Shown: positions 10,014-20,470, numbered from the stretch's first letter. The stretch: DNA of 48,520 bases from Betaproteobacteria bacterium (GCA_016210745.1 JACQTO010000112.1:1-48520); one strand, 5' to 3'. The notes: generated by a model from the letters alone, not told the origin. Numbers and translations are program-made.

Positions 10014-10707
10014 TGTCCTTGCGTGCCACCTGCACCAGCGCGGCTTTCTTGGTCGGCCGCTCCCGCCAGGGCGGCGCCACCAGCCGCACCCCGAGGGTGC
10101 GCTTGACCGCCCGTACCACGTAAACGGCGCCCGCGATCGGCCACCAGCGGGCGCCCGCGCCCTCCATGAAAGCGAAGCGCTCCAGCCATTTACTCTGCGG
10201 GAAAGGCGGTACGTAGCAGCCGAACCGGCCGCCGTTCAGCTCGAATCCGAGCAGCGCGAGCCAGTCTTTCAATCGAAGCAGGCCGATGAACTTGCCGTTC
10301 CAAGGATACTCGCTGCTTTCGATCCGCAAGGCGCGCTTCAAGCCCCACAGCGACAGGGGATTGAATCCTGAAATCACGATCGAACCCTCGGGCATCAGGA
10401 CGCGCTCGGCCTCGCGCAGAATCTGGTGCGGCTGCGAGCTGAATTCGAGCACGTGCGGCAGCACCAGAAGATCGATGCTCTGCGACGCAAGCGGCAGTTG
10501 CCATGGCTGCGCCCGAAGCGAGCAGCCGTCGTCTAGCCCCACATGCGCCTTCAGCGGAATGCGGTTTTGGCGCAGCAGGTCGATTCCCGGCAATCCGACC
10601 TGAACGGCGTTGAATCCGAACACGTCGTCTACCGCACTATCGAACTGCAAGCGCTCCCAGGCAAGAATATATTGCCCGCGCGGCGTGTCAAACCAGGGTG
10701 ACAGCAT
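9979..10707 (-). CDS. Class I SAM-dependent methyltransferase, unknown substrate
   Basis: A 242-aa protein with a methyltransferase type 11-like pattern. [19 protein letters not shown] resembles motif IV, and [20 protein letters not shown] is the following beta-strand region. The glycine-rich SAM loop is weak, as is common in this rnhA/gloB-linked group. I prefer the ATG at 10707 over an in-frame TTG at 10719. It is divergent from gloB and overlaps rnhA. The substrate cannot be inferred. Confidence 0.8.
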   Translation of the reverse strand: MLSPWFDTPRGQYILAWERLQFDSAVDDVFGFNAVQVGLPGIDLLRQNRIPLKAHVGLDDGCSLRAQPWQLPLASQSIDLLVLPHVLEFSSQPHQILREAERVLMPEGSIVISGFNPLSLWGLKRALRIESSEYPWNGKFIGLLRLKDWLALLGFELNGGRFGCYVPPFPQSKWLERFAFMEGAGARWWPIAGAVYVVRAVKRTLGVRLVAPPWRERPTKKAALVQVARKDNVIHVRRVERR

Positions 10708-10779
10708 CACAGCAATCAAAGGTAAAATTACGCGTCTTCAATATGGGCTGGCCATCACGGATCCACCCCGTCTGGGAAA

Positions 10780-11559
10780 ATGACCGAATCTGCCCGCTAT
10801 CACGTCGTTCCCGTGCCCGCGTTCAAGGACAACTATATCTGGGTCCTGCGCGATGACCACTACGCCGCCGTGGTCGACCCCGGCGATGCGCAACCGGTCC
10901 TCGATTACCTGTCGCGCGAGCGGCTGCGACTGACCGCCATACTGGCCACCCACCACCACGCCGATCACGTCGGTGGGATCGGAAATCTGCTGCGGCAATT
11001 CGATGTCCCCGTGTTCGGCCCGAAGGACGAACCGATCGCGAGCCTTACCCGCTCCCTCTCCGAGGGAGAACGGATCGAATTGCCAGAACTTGCGGCCGGA
11101 TTCCAAGTGATTGCCATTCCCGGGCACACGCGAGCGCACATTGCATATTATGGAGCAAAGGACCTTTTCTGTGGCGACACTTTGTTCGCCTGCGGATGCG
11201 GCCGCCTGTTCGAAGGCACGGCGCAGCAGATGCACGTGTCCCTGGGAAAGCTGGCCGACCTGCCCGATGAGACGCAGGTATATTGCGGGCACGAATACAC
11301 GCTGGCCAACATCCGATTTGCGCGTGCGGTGGAACCGGGGAACGCCGCGCTCGCCGAACGCGAGCGCACCGAGACGCGCACGAGGCAGGAAAATCGGCCG
11401 ACCCTGCCCTCGAGTATCGGGCGGGAAAGGGCAACAAATCCCTTTCTGCGTTGTAGTCAAGCTGAAATAATCGCGTCGGCAAGCCGGTATCTTGGCAAGG
11501 GCGTCACGGATCCGGTTCAGGTTTTCGCTGCGATCCGCAATTGGAAGAACGACTTCTGA
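10780..11559 (+). CDS. gloB: Hydroxyacylglutathione hydrolase (glyoxalase II)
   Basis: A 259-aa metallo-beta-lactamase fold enzyme that hydrolyses S-lactoylglutathione to lactate and glutathione. The binuclear metal motif is THHHADHVGG (His58, His60, Asp62, His63). Further ligands are in IPGHTRAHIAYY, FCGDTLF and YCGHEYT, and the C-terminal RQENRPTLPSSI is typical of the family. It is divergent from the methyltransferase and closely followed by mltD. Confidence 0.96.
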   Translation: MTESARYHVVPVPAFKDNYIWVLRDDHYAAVVDPGDAQPVLDYLSRERLRLTAILATHHHADHVGGIGNLLRQFDVPVFGPKDEPIASLTRSLSEGERIELPELAAGFQVIAIPGHTRAHIAYYGAKDLFCGDTLFACGCGRLFEGTAQQMHVSLGKLADLPDETQVYCGHEYTLANIRFARAVEPGNAALAERERTETRTRQENRPTLPSSIGRERATNPFLRCSQAEIIASASRYLGKGVTDPVQVFAAIRNWKNDF

Positions 11560-11567
11560 ACGCCCGG

Positions 11568-13193
11568 ATGAGCTTATTGCGAGCAACGATCCTCGCCTGC
11601 GCGGCCTGGCTGTTTGCCGGCTGCGCGCAGCTTCCCTCCCATCCGATCGAGGCGAAGGACTCGCCCGCAAGCCGCTCCATACAGCCGAGGGCGCCTGCGG
11701 CCACCGAATCCATCGCAGAGGTGGGCGAAGTTCGCGATCCCCTGCCGCTGACGCTCAGCGTCGACCTGAGCGCAACGCAGGACTCCCCCGCTCCCCCCGC
11801 CGTGCAACCGACCGCGCCGGCAGCCACCGAGACCATCGTGGACATACGCGAAGTTCGCGATCCCCTGCCGCTGGCGCGCACCATCGACCTCACCGCATCA
11901 CCGGACGATCTTTGGGTACGGATTCGCAACGGCTTCGGCATGCCGAATCTCCACAGCCCGCTGGTGCACGATCGCCAGATTTGGTACGCCAGCCGGCCCG
12001 GCATGATCAAGCGCATCCTCGAACGCAGCCGGCTCTACCTGTACCACATCGTCGAAGAACTGGAAAAGCACGGCATGCCGACCGAGATCGCGCTGCTGCC
12101 GATGGTCGAATCGGCCTTCAACCCAATGGCCTATTCGCGCGCGCGCGCATCCGGTCTGTGGCAGTTCATCCCCTCGACCGGAAAGAATTACAAGCTGGAG
12201 CAGAACTGGTGGTATGACGAGCGCCGCGACATACTCGCCTCGACCACCGCCGCGCTCGAGTACCTGCGGTTCCTCTACGACATGCACGGCGACTGGCACC
12301 TGGCGCTCGCCTCCTACAACTGGGGCGAAAACGCGGTGGCGCGTGCGATAGAGAAAAACACGGCGCGGCGGCTGCCGACCGATTACCTCAGCCTGACCAT
12401 GCCGACCGAGACGCGCTACTACGTGCCCAAGCTCCAGGCGCTGAAGAACATACTCGCCAACCCGCATGCCTTCGGTATCGATTTGGAACCGATTCCGAAT
12501 CAGCCCTATTTCGTCTCCGTGCCAAAGACCGGCGACATCGATATCAAGCTCGCCGCTAGATTGGCCCAAATGCCCGTCGAGGAACTGATAGCGCTCAATC
12601 CGGCGCACAATCGGCCGGTCATCCCTGCGGGTCAAGCACCTGCCCTGGTGCTCCCGGCCGACCGCGTGGAGATCTTCCAGGCCAACCTTGAGAACCACGA
12701 CAAGCCGCTCAGTTCGTGGCAAACCTACACGCTGAAACGCGGCGACAAACTCGATCGCATCGCCGCACAGAATGGCATAACGCTGGCAAGGCTTAAGCTG
12801 GTGAACGGCATTGGCGCACGCACGCGCATCAGCCCGGGACAGCAGATCCTCGTGCCGGTCAAGGGATCAAAGGCCGCTGTCGAACCGCTGCCGGCGGTAT
12901 TCAAAGCCCCGCCCGGCGCGGAACCGAGAACGCGTACTATCGTCCACACGGTGAAAAAAGGCGACACGCTGGCCTCGATAGCAAAGCAATACCGCGTCTC
13001 CACAGATGATTTGCGCCGCTGGAACCAGATCGGCCGGCTCGGTGCGGGCCACAAGCTCACCGTCCAAGTGAGCGCCCCGGCGCCCGCGCGGGCAAATGCT
13101 CCCAAGCGTGCGCTCAAGGGCAAGAAGCCGAACGGCCGCGCAGTTGCCAAGTCCAAGGTTGCGCCGCGCGCGAAGCAGGCGAAGAAGCCTTAG
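11568..13193 (+). CDS. mltD: Membrane-bound lytic murein transglycosylase D with LysM repeats
   Basis: A 541-aa lipoprotein. The signal peptide ends in the lipobox LFAGC. The SLT domain carries ALLPMVESAFNP (catalytic Glu) and RASGLWQFIPSTGKNY, then YLRFLYDMHGDWHLALASYN. Two LysM domains follow (YTLKRGDKLDRIAAQNG and HTVKKGDTLASIAKQYR), with a basic Ala/Lys-rich tail. It cleaves peptidoglycan glycan strands to anhydromuropeptides at the outer membrane. The ATG at 11568 lies 8 bp after gloB, whereas a TTG at 11541 would overlap it. The linker after the signal peptide contains a 40-residue tandem duplication (separate entry). Confidence 0.93.
   Translation: MSLLRATILACAAWLFAGCAQLPSHPIEAKDSPASRSIQPRAPAATESIAEVGEVRDPLPLTLSVDLSATQDSPAPPAVQPTAPAATETIVDIREVRDPLPLARTIDLTASPDDLWVRIRNGFGMPNLHSPLVHDRQIWYASRPGMIKRILERSRLYLYHIVEELEKHGMPTEIALLPMVESAFNPMAYSRARASGLWQFIPSTGKNYKLEQNWWYDERRDILASTTAALEYLRFLYDMHGDWHLALASYNWGENAVARAIEKNTARRLPTDYLSLTMPTETRYYVPKLQALKNILANPHAFGIDLEPIPNQPYFVSVPKTGDIDIKLAARLAQMPVEELIALNPAHNRPVIPAGQAPALVLPADRVEIFQANLENHDKPLSSWQTYTLKRGDKLDRIAAQNGITLARLKLVNGIGARTRISPGQQILVPVKGSKAAVEPLPAVFKAPPGAEPRTRTIVHTVKKGDTLASIAKQYRVSTDDLRRWNQIGRLGAGHKLTVQVSAPAPARANAPKRALKGKKPNGRAVAKSKVAPRAKQAKKP
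11665..11904 (+). repeat. 120-bp in-frame tandem duplication in mltD
   Basis: Two copies offset by exactly 120 bp (40 codons) encode related segments. Shared blocks include PAATES/PAATET and EVRDPLPL, followed by VDLSA/IDLTA. The stretch encoding EVRDPLPL (GAAGTTCGCGATCCCCTGCC) is identical in both copies. It lies between the lipobox and the SLT domain and lengthens the linker. Confidence 0.85.
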
Positions 13194-13200
13194 GTCAGTC

Positions 13201-13342
13201 AGCCGACCGCGGCCTTGCGCGCTGCGCGCGCCAACCGGGTTTTCAGTACGGATAAAAGACATCCGTACTGAAACCCCGGTTATGGCTAAAGGCACGGTCG
13301 GCTTGGCGTTTTCATACGAGCGGACGATTCGTCCGCGCAACA
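13201..13342 (-). repeat. Modular intergenic repeat, copy R1
   Basis: Shared blocks with R2-R4, read on the minus strand: GTTGCGCGGACGA...CGTCCGC, AAAACGCC, CCATAACCGGGG, a hairpin TTTCAGTACGGAT...ATCCGTACTGAAA (13241-13273), GGCGCGCGCAGCGCGCAAGG and CCGCGGTCGGC. This copy lacks the second hairpin module (GATCG...CGATC) found in the other three. It lies between the convergent genes mltD and the ABC ATPase. Confidence 0.85.
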
Positions 13343-13356
13343 TCGCGGAAGCCAAA

Positions 13357-13406
13357 TCTCAAATATATTTGCGTGAAGTTGCTCGTAACTTCACGAAAGG
13401 GGGAGA
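13357..13406. repeat. Palindrome D (degenerate member of the TCTC/GAGA palindrome family)
   Basis: Flanks are TCTC and GAGA. The core is GTGAAGTTGC-TC-GTAACTTCAC, matching the core of palindromes B and C in form. The outer arms do not pair with each other: one is AAATATATTTG (itself self-complementary) and the other GAAAGGGG. On the minus strand the arm CCCCTTTCGTGAAGTT resembles the corresponding arm of palindrome C. Confidence 0.6.
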
Positions 13407-13487
13407 TTGCTAAACGGCAAAACCAGCTTCCTTGGTTCCGGCTCGCGCTGCTTGGGAACAGGCGCGGCACACACGGGCCCGCCTCGC

Positions 13488-15536
13488 TCAATCGCTTTTC
13501 CCTTGATAGAGAATGCAGTTCACGGCGTGCGTCGACGACAGGCGAACGGCCTGAGGATACGCCTCGCGACATTTGGCCATCGCCTTCGGGCAGCGGGGAT
13601 GGAAATGGCATCCGGCCGGCGGGTGCACCGGCGAGGGCAATTCCCCTTCCAGCCGCGTGAATTCGCCCTGACCCAAGGAATCAACCCGCGGCACCGCCGC
13701 CAGCAGCGCCTGCGTATAGGGGTGCTTGGGCGATCCCAGCACGTCCTCGCTCGTGCCGCTCTCGACGATACGCCCGAGATACATCACCGCAACGTCATGG
13801 GCGAGATATTCCACCACCGCGATGTTGTGCGTGATAAACAGGTAGGCAAGCCCCAGGTCGCGCTGCAGGGACTTGAGCAGGTTGAGTATCTGTGCCTGCA
13901 CCGAAACGTCGAGCGCGCTGGTAGGCTCGTCGCAGACGATGAGTCTGGGTCGCACCGCTAGAGCGCGCGCGATCGCGATGCGCTGACGTTGCCCGCCGGA
14001 AAACTCGTGCGGATAGCGATACTTCGCATCGCTTGCCAAACCGACTTGCGAAAGCAGCTCGTCGATGCGCCGCTCGACCGCCTCCCGCCTGGCTTCGGTC
14101 GCGAGCGCGATCATTCCCTCGCCCAGAGCGTCTCCAACGCGCATTCGCGGATTGAGCGACGCGTAGGGGTCCTGGAATATGATTTGAAATTCGCTGCGGC
14201 GCTTGCGCAACGCTTCCCCGCGAAGCGCCGTCAGTTCGATTCCCTCGAAGCTCACCGCGCCGGCGCTCGGGCGCAACAACTGAAGAATGGCCTTACCGAC
14301 GGTCGTCTTGCCGCAGCCGGATTCGCCCACGAGCGCAAGCGTCCTCCCCGCGGCGAGTTCCAACCCGATGCCATCCACGGCCAACACGTGGCCGACGGTG
14401 CGCCTGAGCACACCGCGCCGGATGGGGAAGTGCACTTTCATTCCGCGCACCGACAGCAGCGGCATCGAGCGCACACTGCCCACCGCAGCAGGGGCGGGCA
14501 CCTGCCGCACGGCCGAGCCGCTCGCCGAATCCGATGGGATCGCGCCCGCCTCCAGGGCGTCGGCCCGAAGGGTCTCGCGCAGGAAACACCGCACTTGGTG
14601 TCCGCCGGCCATCGCGGTCCAGCCGGGTACCTCGGTGCGGCAGCGCTCGAACGCGAATTCACAGCGCTCGGCGAATCGGCAGCCGCCGAACTCGGTTGTC
14701 AGTGGGGGGACCTGGCCGGTGATCACCGCCAGCTCCTCGCCGCGCTTTCCGGCGCCGGGCAGCGCAGCGAACAACTTGAGCGTGTAGGGATGCTGGGGGG
14801 CGGTAAAAAACTGCTCGCGATCGGCCGTCTCGACGATCTGTCCCGCATACATGACTGCGACGCGGTGCGCCATCTGCGCCACGATGCCCAGGTCATGCGT
14901 GATAAGCAGGATGGACATGCCGCGCTTGCGCTGCAGGTCGCGCAGCAGATCGAGCACCTGGGCCTGGATGGTGACGTCGAGCGCGGTGGTCGGCTCGTCG
15001 GCGATCAGCACGTCCGGCTCGCCGGCCAGCGCCATCGCAATCATGACGCGCTGCTTCAGGCCGCCGGAGAGCTGAAACGGAAACTCCCCGAGCCGCCGCG
15101 CCGGGTCGGGTATGCCTACGGAGTCAAGCAGCGCAAGCGCACGCTGCACCGCGGCGTCGCCTTGCAAGCCGATATGCCGATCGAGGACCTCGGTCACCTG
15201 CGTGCCGACCGTAAGCACCGGGTTGAGGCTGGTCGCAGGCTCCTGAAAAATCATCGCAATGCGCCGCCCGCGAACTCCGCGCATCGCCGCTTCGGACAGC
15301 GAAAGCAGTTCGGTGCCCTGTATCTCCACCGAACCGGCGACGATACGGCCGCTCTCGGGCAACAGCCGCAGAATCGACAGCGCAGTCATCGACTTGCCGC
15401 AACCGGATTCGCCCACGATCGCGAAGGTCTCGCCTCGCCGCACATCCAGTTCTACGCCGTCGATTGCGCGCACCGCCGCGCCGGAGCCTTGGAGCTCGGT
15501 TTTCAGGCCTGCGACGCGAAGTACGCTTTCAGTCAT
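13488..15536 (-). CDS. ABC importer double ATPase (YejF/DppDF-like)
   Basis: A 682-aa protein with two fused ATPase domains. Domain 1 has Walker [10 protein letters not shown] (42-50), the signature LSGGLKQR (leucine replacing the usual Gln) and Walker [13 protein letters not shown]. Domain 2 has [17 protein letters not shown] and [12 protein letters not shown]. Each domain ends in the oligopeptide/dipeptide-type C-terminal extension with cysteines ([14 protein letters not shown] and CHFHPRCP). It powers uptake through the two permeases upstream. It is separated from the permease genes by repeat R2 but is on the same strand and in the expected YejABEF order. The transported substrate, probably a peptide or related solute, is inferred from family. 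Confidence 0.92.
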   Translation of the reverse strand: MTESVLRVAGLKTELQGSGAAVRAIDGVELDVRRGETFAIVGESGCGKSMTALSILRLLPESGRIVAGSVEIQGTELLSLSEAAMRGVRGRRIAMIFQEPATSLNPVLTVGTQVTEVLDRHIGLQGDAAVQRALALLDSVGIPDPARRLGEFPFQLSGGLKQRVMIAMALAGEPDVLIADEPTTALDVTIQAQVLDLLRDLQRKRGMSILLITHDLGIVAQMAHRVAVMYAGQIVETADREQFFTAPQHPYTLKLFAALPGAGKRGEELAVITGQVPPLTTEFGGCRFAERCEFAFERCRTEVPGWTAMAGGHQVRCFLRETLRADALEAGAIPSDSASGSAVRQVPAPAAVGSVRSMPLLSVRGMKVHFPIRRGVLRRTVGHVLAVDGIGLELAAGRTLALVGESGCGKTTVGKAILQLLRPSAGAVSFEGIELTALRGEALRKRRSEFQIIFQDPYASLNPRMRVGDALGEGMIALATEARREAVERRIDELLSQVGLASDAKYRYPHEFSGGQRQRIAIARALAVRPRLIVCDEPTSALDVSVQAQILNLLKSLQRDLGLAYLFITHNIAVVEYLAHDVAVMYLGRIVESGTSEDVLGSPKHPYTQALLAAVPRVDSLGQGEFTRLEGELPSPVHPPAGCHFHPRCPKAMAKCREAYPQAVRLSSTHAVNCILYQGKSD

Positions 15537-15570
15537 TGATTGGCCTAAGCCGGAACCACATGGTTACTGT

Positions 15571-15759
15571 TGCCTTGCGCGCTGTGCGCGCCAACCGTGT
15601 TTTCTGTACGGATAGAAACCATCCGTACCCAAAGCACGGCTATGGTTAAAACCAAAACGGCTTGAGTCTTTGTACGAGATCGTCGATTTCACACGGATGG
15701 CCTCATCATCCGTGTGCAATCGACGATCCGCGCGGACGGCTTTTCGTCCGCGCAACGTC
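15571..15759 (-). repeat. Modular intergenic repeat, copy R2 (full length)
   Basis: The fullest uninterrupted copy. On the minus strand it reads GTTGCGCGGACGAAAAGCCG then TCCGCGCGGATCG; a hairpin (GATCGTCGATTGCACACGGATG / CATCCGTGTGAAATCGACGATC, about 15679-15728) follows. Next come AAGCCGTTTTGGTTTTAACC, a second hairpin with GTACGGAT...ATCCGTAC, and GGCGCGCACAGCGCGCAAGG. It lies between the permease and ATPase genes of one transporter operon, so it is transcribed. It may act as an mRNA processing or stabilising structure. Confidence 0.87.
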
Positions 15760-15819
15760 CTTGAACAATAATTCGAGCCTTGCCTTGCGCCCTGCCCCCT
15801 TTCCCGTAATCGCATGACT

Positions 15820-17304
15820 TCAACTGCCCATCCTCAGTCGCGGGTCGAACGCATCGCGAACGGCGTCGGCGAATAAGTTCGCCGAAAGCACCATGACGAA
15901 CATGAACGTGAATGCGGCAAGCAGCGCCCACCACACCATCGGCTCGCGCGCCATTTCCATGCGCGCGGCGTTGATCATGGTGCCGAAGCTGATCATGGTC
16001 GGGTCGACCCCGACGCCGACATAGGAGAGCACCGCCTCGGCGAGCACCAGGCCGGAAAAATCCATTACCAGCGCAATCAGAACGAGGTGCATGACATTGG
16101 GCAGGATATGCCGGGTGATGATGCGTGCATGCGAGACTCCGAACGCATGTGCCGCCTGGATGTATTCCAGTTCCCGCAGCTTGAGCGCCTCGCCTCTGAG
16201 CAGCCGCGCCAGACCGGTCCAGCTCGTGAGTCCGAGAATCACGCACAGGAACAGCAGGCGAAGATCGGCCCTTTGCGCGGCAGTGGGAAAAAGCTCCGGA
16301 TGGGTGTCGATCTGAACCTGCATCATCAACACGGCCGCGGCAATGAGCAGAACACCCGGGATGGAATTGAGCGTGGTATACGCATACTGGATCACATCGT
16401 CGATCCAGCCGCGAAAATACCCTGCCATGATTCCGAGCAGCACCGACACGGGCAGCATGACCAGCGTGGTCAAGGTGCCGATAACCAAGCCGGTACGGAT
16501 GCTCTTCAGGGCGAGATAAAGCACGTCCTGGCCGACCTTGTCGGTGCCGAGCACGTGATAGCCTGCCGAGAGCATCACGGCCGGGAACGCAACCGCGAAC
16601 AGCCCGCCGACGGTAAGCAGGACGGCCCGCCAAGGCACCGGCGTGCGAGCTGCCCAAACCAGGCGCGAGGTCTCGCCCACCCGCTTTCCCCAGAGGCGCG
16701 CAAGCACCGCCACCACCACGCCGGCAAGCCCCCACCAGCAGGCAAGCGCCAGCGCGAGCCCGCGCAGACCCCGGGCGACGACATCCAGGCCGCGCTCGGA
16801 CTCGTCCCTGAGATGCGCGCCTCCAAAGGCAAGGCGCGGGTAGTCGCGCACCTGCGTACCGTCGGCCAACTCCAGCGCTTCCCTTGAGTAGGCTCTTGTC
16901 GCCAGTGGCGCGGAATAGGTGCGCTCGGCGCGCGTACGCAGCGGCTCTGCCATTGAGTCCAGCAGCGACAGCACTCCCACCGCATGGAGCTCCGGCCCAT
17001 TTGCCGCTTTCGTCTCCAGCCGCGGCCGAAAGTGCACTGAATCGAGAAGCCCGATCACGACGAATGCCAGCAGCACTACCAGGGCCGACATGCCCACGGG
17101 GCTCGAAGCGACGCGCCGCCAAGGCGAAGCCAGGTGCTCGTGGCGCCGCACGTACCAGAAGTAGGCAGTCATTGCCGCGAGCAGCAGGAATACCAGCGCA
17201 TCGGTCCAGAGCACCACCGGCATGGCCCGCGTCGCAATCGTGAATGCAGCCCCTGCTGCAAGCGGCGCGATCAAGAGGAAGGCTGTCATCGCGAGCGGGG
17301 CCAT
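15820..17304 (-). CDS. ABC importer permease (YejE/OppC-like), extended N-terminus
   Basis: A 494-aa inner-membrane permease. The C-terminal part is a standard binding-protein-dependent transport domain, with VLGTDKVGQDVLYLALKS and the EAA loop LRELEYIQAAHAFGVSHARI followed by HILPN. About 240 N-terminal residues are extra compared with the usual ~300-residue OppC proteins. They contain two hydrophobic helices at the start, a third near residues 70-85, a soluble segment (about 90-170) and further helices. YejE-type proteins are longer than OppC, which partly explains this. It starts 1 bp after the other permease stop. Confidence 0.9.
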   Translation of the reverse strand: MAPLAMTAFLLIAPLAAGAAFTIATRAMPVVLWTDALVFLLLAAMTAYFWYVRRHEHLASPWRRVASSPVGMSALVVLLAFVVIGLLDSVHFRPRLETKAANGPELHAVGVLSLLDSMAEPLRTRAERTYSAPLATRAYSREALELADGTQVRDYPRLAFGGAHLRDESERGLDVVARGLRGLALALACWWGLAGVVVAVLARLWGKRVGETSRLVWAARTPVPWRAVLLTVGGLFAVAFPAVMLSAGYHVLGTDKVGQDVLYLALKSIRTGLVIGTLTTLVMLPVSVLLGIMAGYFRGWIDDVIQYAYTTLNSIPGVLLIAAAVLMMQVQIDTHPELFPTAAQRADLRLLFLCVILGLTSWTGLARLLRGEALKLRELEYIQAAHAFGVSHARIITRHILPNVMHLVLIALVMDFSGLVLAEAVLSYVGVGVDPTMISFGTMINAARMEMAREPMVWWALLAAFTFMFVMVLSANLFADAVRDAFDPRLRMGS

Positions 17305-17305
17305 G

Positions 17306-18283
17306 TCACTCCAAGCGGATTCGCGGATCGACCAGCGTATAGGATATGTCGGTCAGCAACAGGCCCACGATGTAGAGCACCGATCCGATGAACACCATTG
17401 AGCGCACCACCGCGAAGTCCTGCGCCTGGATCGCGTCGATGGTGTAGCTGCCCAGACCCGGAATGCCGAAGAACGATTCCGCAATAAGGCTCCCCATGAA
17501 CAGGAGCGGGATCACGACCACCGCACCGGTGAGGATGGGGATCATGCCGTTCCTCAACACGTGCCGGAACAGCACCGTCACCTCGGAGAGGCCCTTGGCG
17601 CGCGCGGTGCGCACATAGTCCTTGCCGATCTCCTCGAGGAATACGCTGCGGTACCAGCGCGCCCCGGAACCGATGCCGCTTACGACGCCGATCAGCACCG
17701 GCAGGATGAGAAATCTGATCGAGTCTCCACCGCCCACATAACCGGATATCGGCACCAGACTCCACAGCTTGGAGACGAGATACTGGCCGCCGATGATGTA
17801 GAAAAGCCCCGAGATCGACATCATCGCTACGCACAGCACCACGCCCCAGACATCGAGGTAGGTGGCGCGGAAAAACGCCATCAGCAGCGCCAAAGTGATG
17901 TTGACGGCCAGCCCCACCAGGAATACAGGCACCGCGAGGGCCAGGCTGGGTCCCATGCGAGTCGCGATTTCGTATCCTATGTTGCGCCCGTCGTCTGCAT
18001 TGCCGAAATCGAACACGAACAGCTTGACCGATTTCTCGAAGAATATGGTTTCGGTGAGGGAGCGTGTTCCTTCGGCGCGGCCGTTGAACAGCATCGGCTT
18101 GTCGTAACCGCGCTCGGCCTTCCATTTCTCGATCGCCTCGGGGGTGACGCGCTTGGCGCCGAGTTGCATGCGCGCCATGTCGTCGGGGGTGTTGACGAGA
18201 AAGAACAACGCGAAGGTGATCAGATTGACGCCGATCAGGATCGGTATCGCATAGAGAACGCGGCGGACGATGTAGGCGATCAT
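17306..18283 (-). CDS. ABC importer permease (YejB/OppB-like)
   Basis: A 325-aa inner-membrane permease with an N-terminal OppB-type helix (YIVRRVLYAIPILIGVNLIT) and the LAVPVFLVGLAVNITLAL membrane region. The EAA loop is YVRTARAKGLSEVTVLFRHV and the C-terminal part GSLIAESFFGIPGLGSYT. It forms the translocation channel with the YejE-like subunit. It starts 3 bp after the binding-protein gene and ends 1 bp before the next permease, so the three are one transcript. Confidence 0.94.
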   Translation of the reverse strand: MIAYIVRRVLYAIPILIGVNLITFALFFLVNTPDDMARMQLGAKRVTPEAIEKWKAERGYDKPMLFNGRAEGTRSLTETIFFEKSVKLFVFDFGNADDGRNIGYEIATRMGPSLALAVPVFLVGLAVNITLALLMAFFRATYLDVWGVVLCVAMMSISGLFYIIGGQYLVSKLWSLVPISGYVGGGDSIRFLILPVLIGVVSGIGSGARWYRSVFLEEIGKDYVRTARAKGLSEVTVLFRHVLRNGMIPILTGAVVVIPLLFMGSLIAESFFGIPGLGSYTIDAIQAQDFAVVRSMVFIGSVLYIVGLLLTDISYTLVDPRIRLE

Positions 18284-18286
18284 GGT

Positions 18287-20470
18287 CTATTTCGCCGCCA
18301 TTCTTTCGCGCCTGCGGTAGCTGGCGAACGCCGGCAGGCTGCCGATCACCAGCACCGCGACGAGCAGCGCGACCGGCCAAATCAACGGCCGGTTCCACTG
18401 AGCGCGGCTGCGCTGCCTCAGATCGACATCGATGCGCTGATATTTGAGCCCGTTACGCGCCATGTTGTTCGGCTTCGCATTCTTCATCCAGGCATGCGCC
18501 AGCACGTACTCCTTGGGATGGAAACCCCAAACCCAGGGTGCGTCTTCGCGTGCGATGGCGAGCATCTGATCGATCAGCGCCTGGCGCTCCGGCCCGCTGT
18601 CCATGTTCTTCATGCGCTCGAACAGCCGGTCGTATTGCGGGTTCTGATAATTCGCGGCGTTCTCCCCTTGGGTCTTTGCCCGGCTCTGCGGGCCGTGCAA
18701 CAGAAACATGAAATTCTCCGGATCGGGATAGTCCGCGTTCCAGCCGAGAAAAAACATCTGCGTGTTGCCCGAACGGATCTTCTCCTGGAACCGATTCCAG
18801 TCGGTATCGCGGATCTCGAGCTGGATATTGATCTTGGCGAACTGCCTGCGGTACCAGTCCAGACGGGCCTTGTCCCCGGGGCCGCGCGCCACGGTATCCA
18901 GGTACAGCACCAGGGGCTGGCCGCTCTTCTCGTCGCGCCCGCTGGCGTAGCCTGCCTCGGCCAGCAATTTGAGCGCCGCCTCCAGCGGCTTTCGCCGCGG
19001 CCTGCCGTCGACCCAGTCGTAGACGACCGGGTTGACTCCTTCAGCTCCCTCGCGATAGCCGAAAATTCCCGGCGGCAGCGGCCCCATCCCCGGGATGCCG
19101 CGCCCGTTGGCGAAAATCGATATGAATTCCTCCCAATCGACTGCAATGGACACCGCTTGGCGCAGTTTCTTCGCCCGCGCCGAGAGTCCGCCTACCACCG
19201 GATCGAAAAAGTTGAAAGCGAGATAGAAGGTGCTGGTCCCGACCGAGGTTCGCAGCCGGATGCCTTTTTGTTCCATCTCGGGCGACAGCGACGTCTGCCC
19301 TTCGATGTCGACGCGTACCGCCTGGTCGAAATTGTCCGAGGCAATCCCCGATTGGTCGTAGTAGCCCTGCAGGAATTTGTTCCAGTACGGAATTCCTTCC
19401 TTCTCGCGACTGAACACGATGCGGTCGATGAACGGCACGTTCTTTCCCGCATCCGCGAGCAGGCCCGCCTGCCGGTCCTCCGGCTCGCCCTCCGATGGAT
19501 AAGCCTCGCCGTGGAAATAGGGATTGCGCTCCAGCACCATGCGTGCATTGGGATTGTTCTCGGCCAGCATGTACGGACCGGTGCCCACGGGATACCAGTC
19601 CAGCGTCAGATTCCTCCCGTCGTTCATGCCCCGTTGCGAATAGAAGCGATCGACCTCATGCGGAATCGGCGCAAAAAAAGGCATCGCCAGCCAATAGACG
19701 AATTGCGGATACTTGCCGCGAATCCGCAGGCGATAGGTGTAGCGATCGACCGCTTCGGCGCCATCGAGCCGGTGAGGCCGCAGATCGAGCCACGGGTAGC
19801 CGCGATCGGCGCGGCCGTAGCGCGCCGCGTGAGCGGCGACGACGTTTTGATCATCGGCGCGCAACCGCTCAGCCAGGTCCTTGAGTCCGACGATGTACTC
19901 GCTCATGTGACCGAAGATCGGCGATACGAAACGCGGGTGCGCCAATCGCTTGATCTGGTAGACATAGTCCTCGGCGACCAGCTCGCGCGTCCCGGCTTGG
20001 GCAAAGTCCTTCAGCGCGAATTTGCGTTTGATCTCGCGTTCGGGCAGCTCGAGATAGAGCGGACGGCCGTTGGTGTCGAGGGCGAACGCCGGATGCGGCT
20101 GGTAGCGAATCCCCGGACGTATGTGAATCAGGTATTCGCTGGAGGCTACGTCCTCGGCGCGCGCGTCGCTGCCGAGTTCGCGTCCGTCGTGGCCCAGGTA
20201 GCGCGGCTTGGGCATGTCGAGCGCAGTCTGCGGGATCAGTTGGTAGGGCCGCTTCAGATAATGGTACTGAAGGGGAGGCTCATAGATCTGTGTGATGAAA
20301 TCCCACTCGTCGGAGGCATAGGACTGCGCCGGGTCCAGGTGTTTGGGCCTTTCGGTGAAGGCGCTGTAGAGCGTGTTTGTGCCGCGTTCGCTCGCCGGGT
20401 ACGGGTTGTTCCAGAACTCCCCGCACCCGGCGAGGCATCCGAGCACCATCAGATACCAGAGCCTGCGCAT
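18287..20470 (-). CDS. ABC importer solute-binding lipoprotein, family 5, with C-terminal membrane helix
   Basis: A 727-aa SBP_bac_5 (oligopeptide/dipeptide) binding protein. The N-terminus has the lipobox [11 protein letters not shown]. Family regions are visible in [38 protein letters not shown] and [14 protein letters not shown]. It captures solute in the periplasm for the downstream permeases. Unusually, the last 30 residues contain a hydrophobic helix ([20 protein letters not shown]) followed by [10 protein letters not shown], so the protein may be anchored at both ends. It is the first gene of the transporter operon and divergent from fabI. Confidence 0.9.
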   Translation of the reverse strand: MRRLWYLMVLGCLAGCGEFWNNPYPASERGTNTLYSAFTERPKHLDPAQSYASDEWDFITQIYEPPLQYHYLKRPYQLIPQTALDMPKPRYLGHDGRELGSDARAEDVASSEYLIHIRPGIRYQPHPAFALDTNGRPLYLELPEREIKRKFALKDFAQAGTRELVAEDYVYQIKRLAHPRFVSPIFGHMSEYIVGLKDLAERLRADDQNVVAAHAARYGRADRGYPWLDLRPHRLDGAEAVDRYTYRLRIRGKYPQFVYWLAMPFFAPIPHEVDRFYSQRGMNDGRNLTLDWYPVGTGPYMLAENNPNARMVLERNPYFHGEAYPSEGEPEDRQAGLLADAGKNVPFIDRIVFSREKEGIPYWNKFLQGYYDQSGIASDNFDQAVRVDIEGQTSLSPEMEQKGIRLRTSVGTSTFYLAFNFFDPVVGGLSARAKKLRQAVSIAVDWEEFISIFANGRGIPGMGPLPPGIFGYREGAEGVNPVVYDWVDGRPRRKPLEAALKLLAEAGYASGRDEKSGQPLVLYLDTVARGPGDKARLDWYRRQFAKINIQLEIRDTDWNRFQEKIRSGNTQMFFLGWNADYPDPENFMFLLHGPQSRAKTQGENAANYQNPQYDRLFERMKNMDSGPERQALIDQMLAIAREDAPWVWGFHPKEYVLAHAWMKNAKPNNMARNGLKYQRIDVDLRQRSRAQWNRPLIWPVALLVAVLVIGSLPAFASYRRRERMAAK

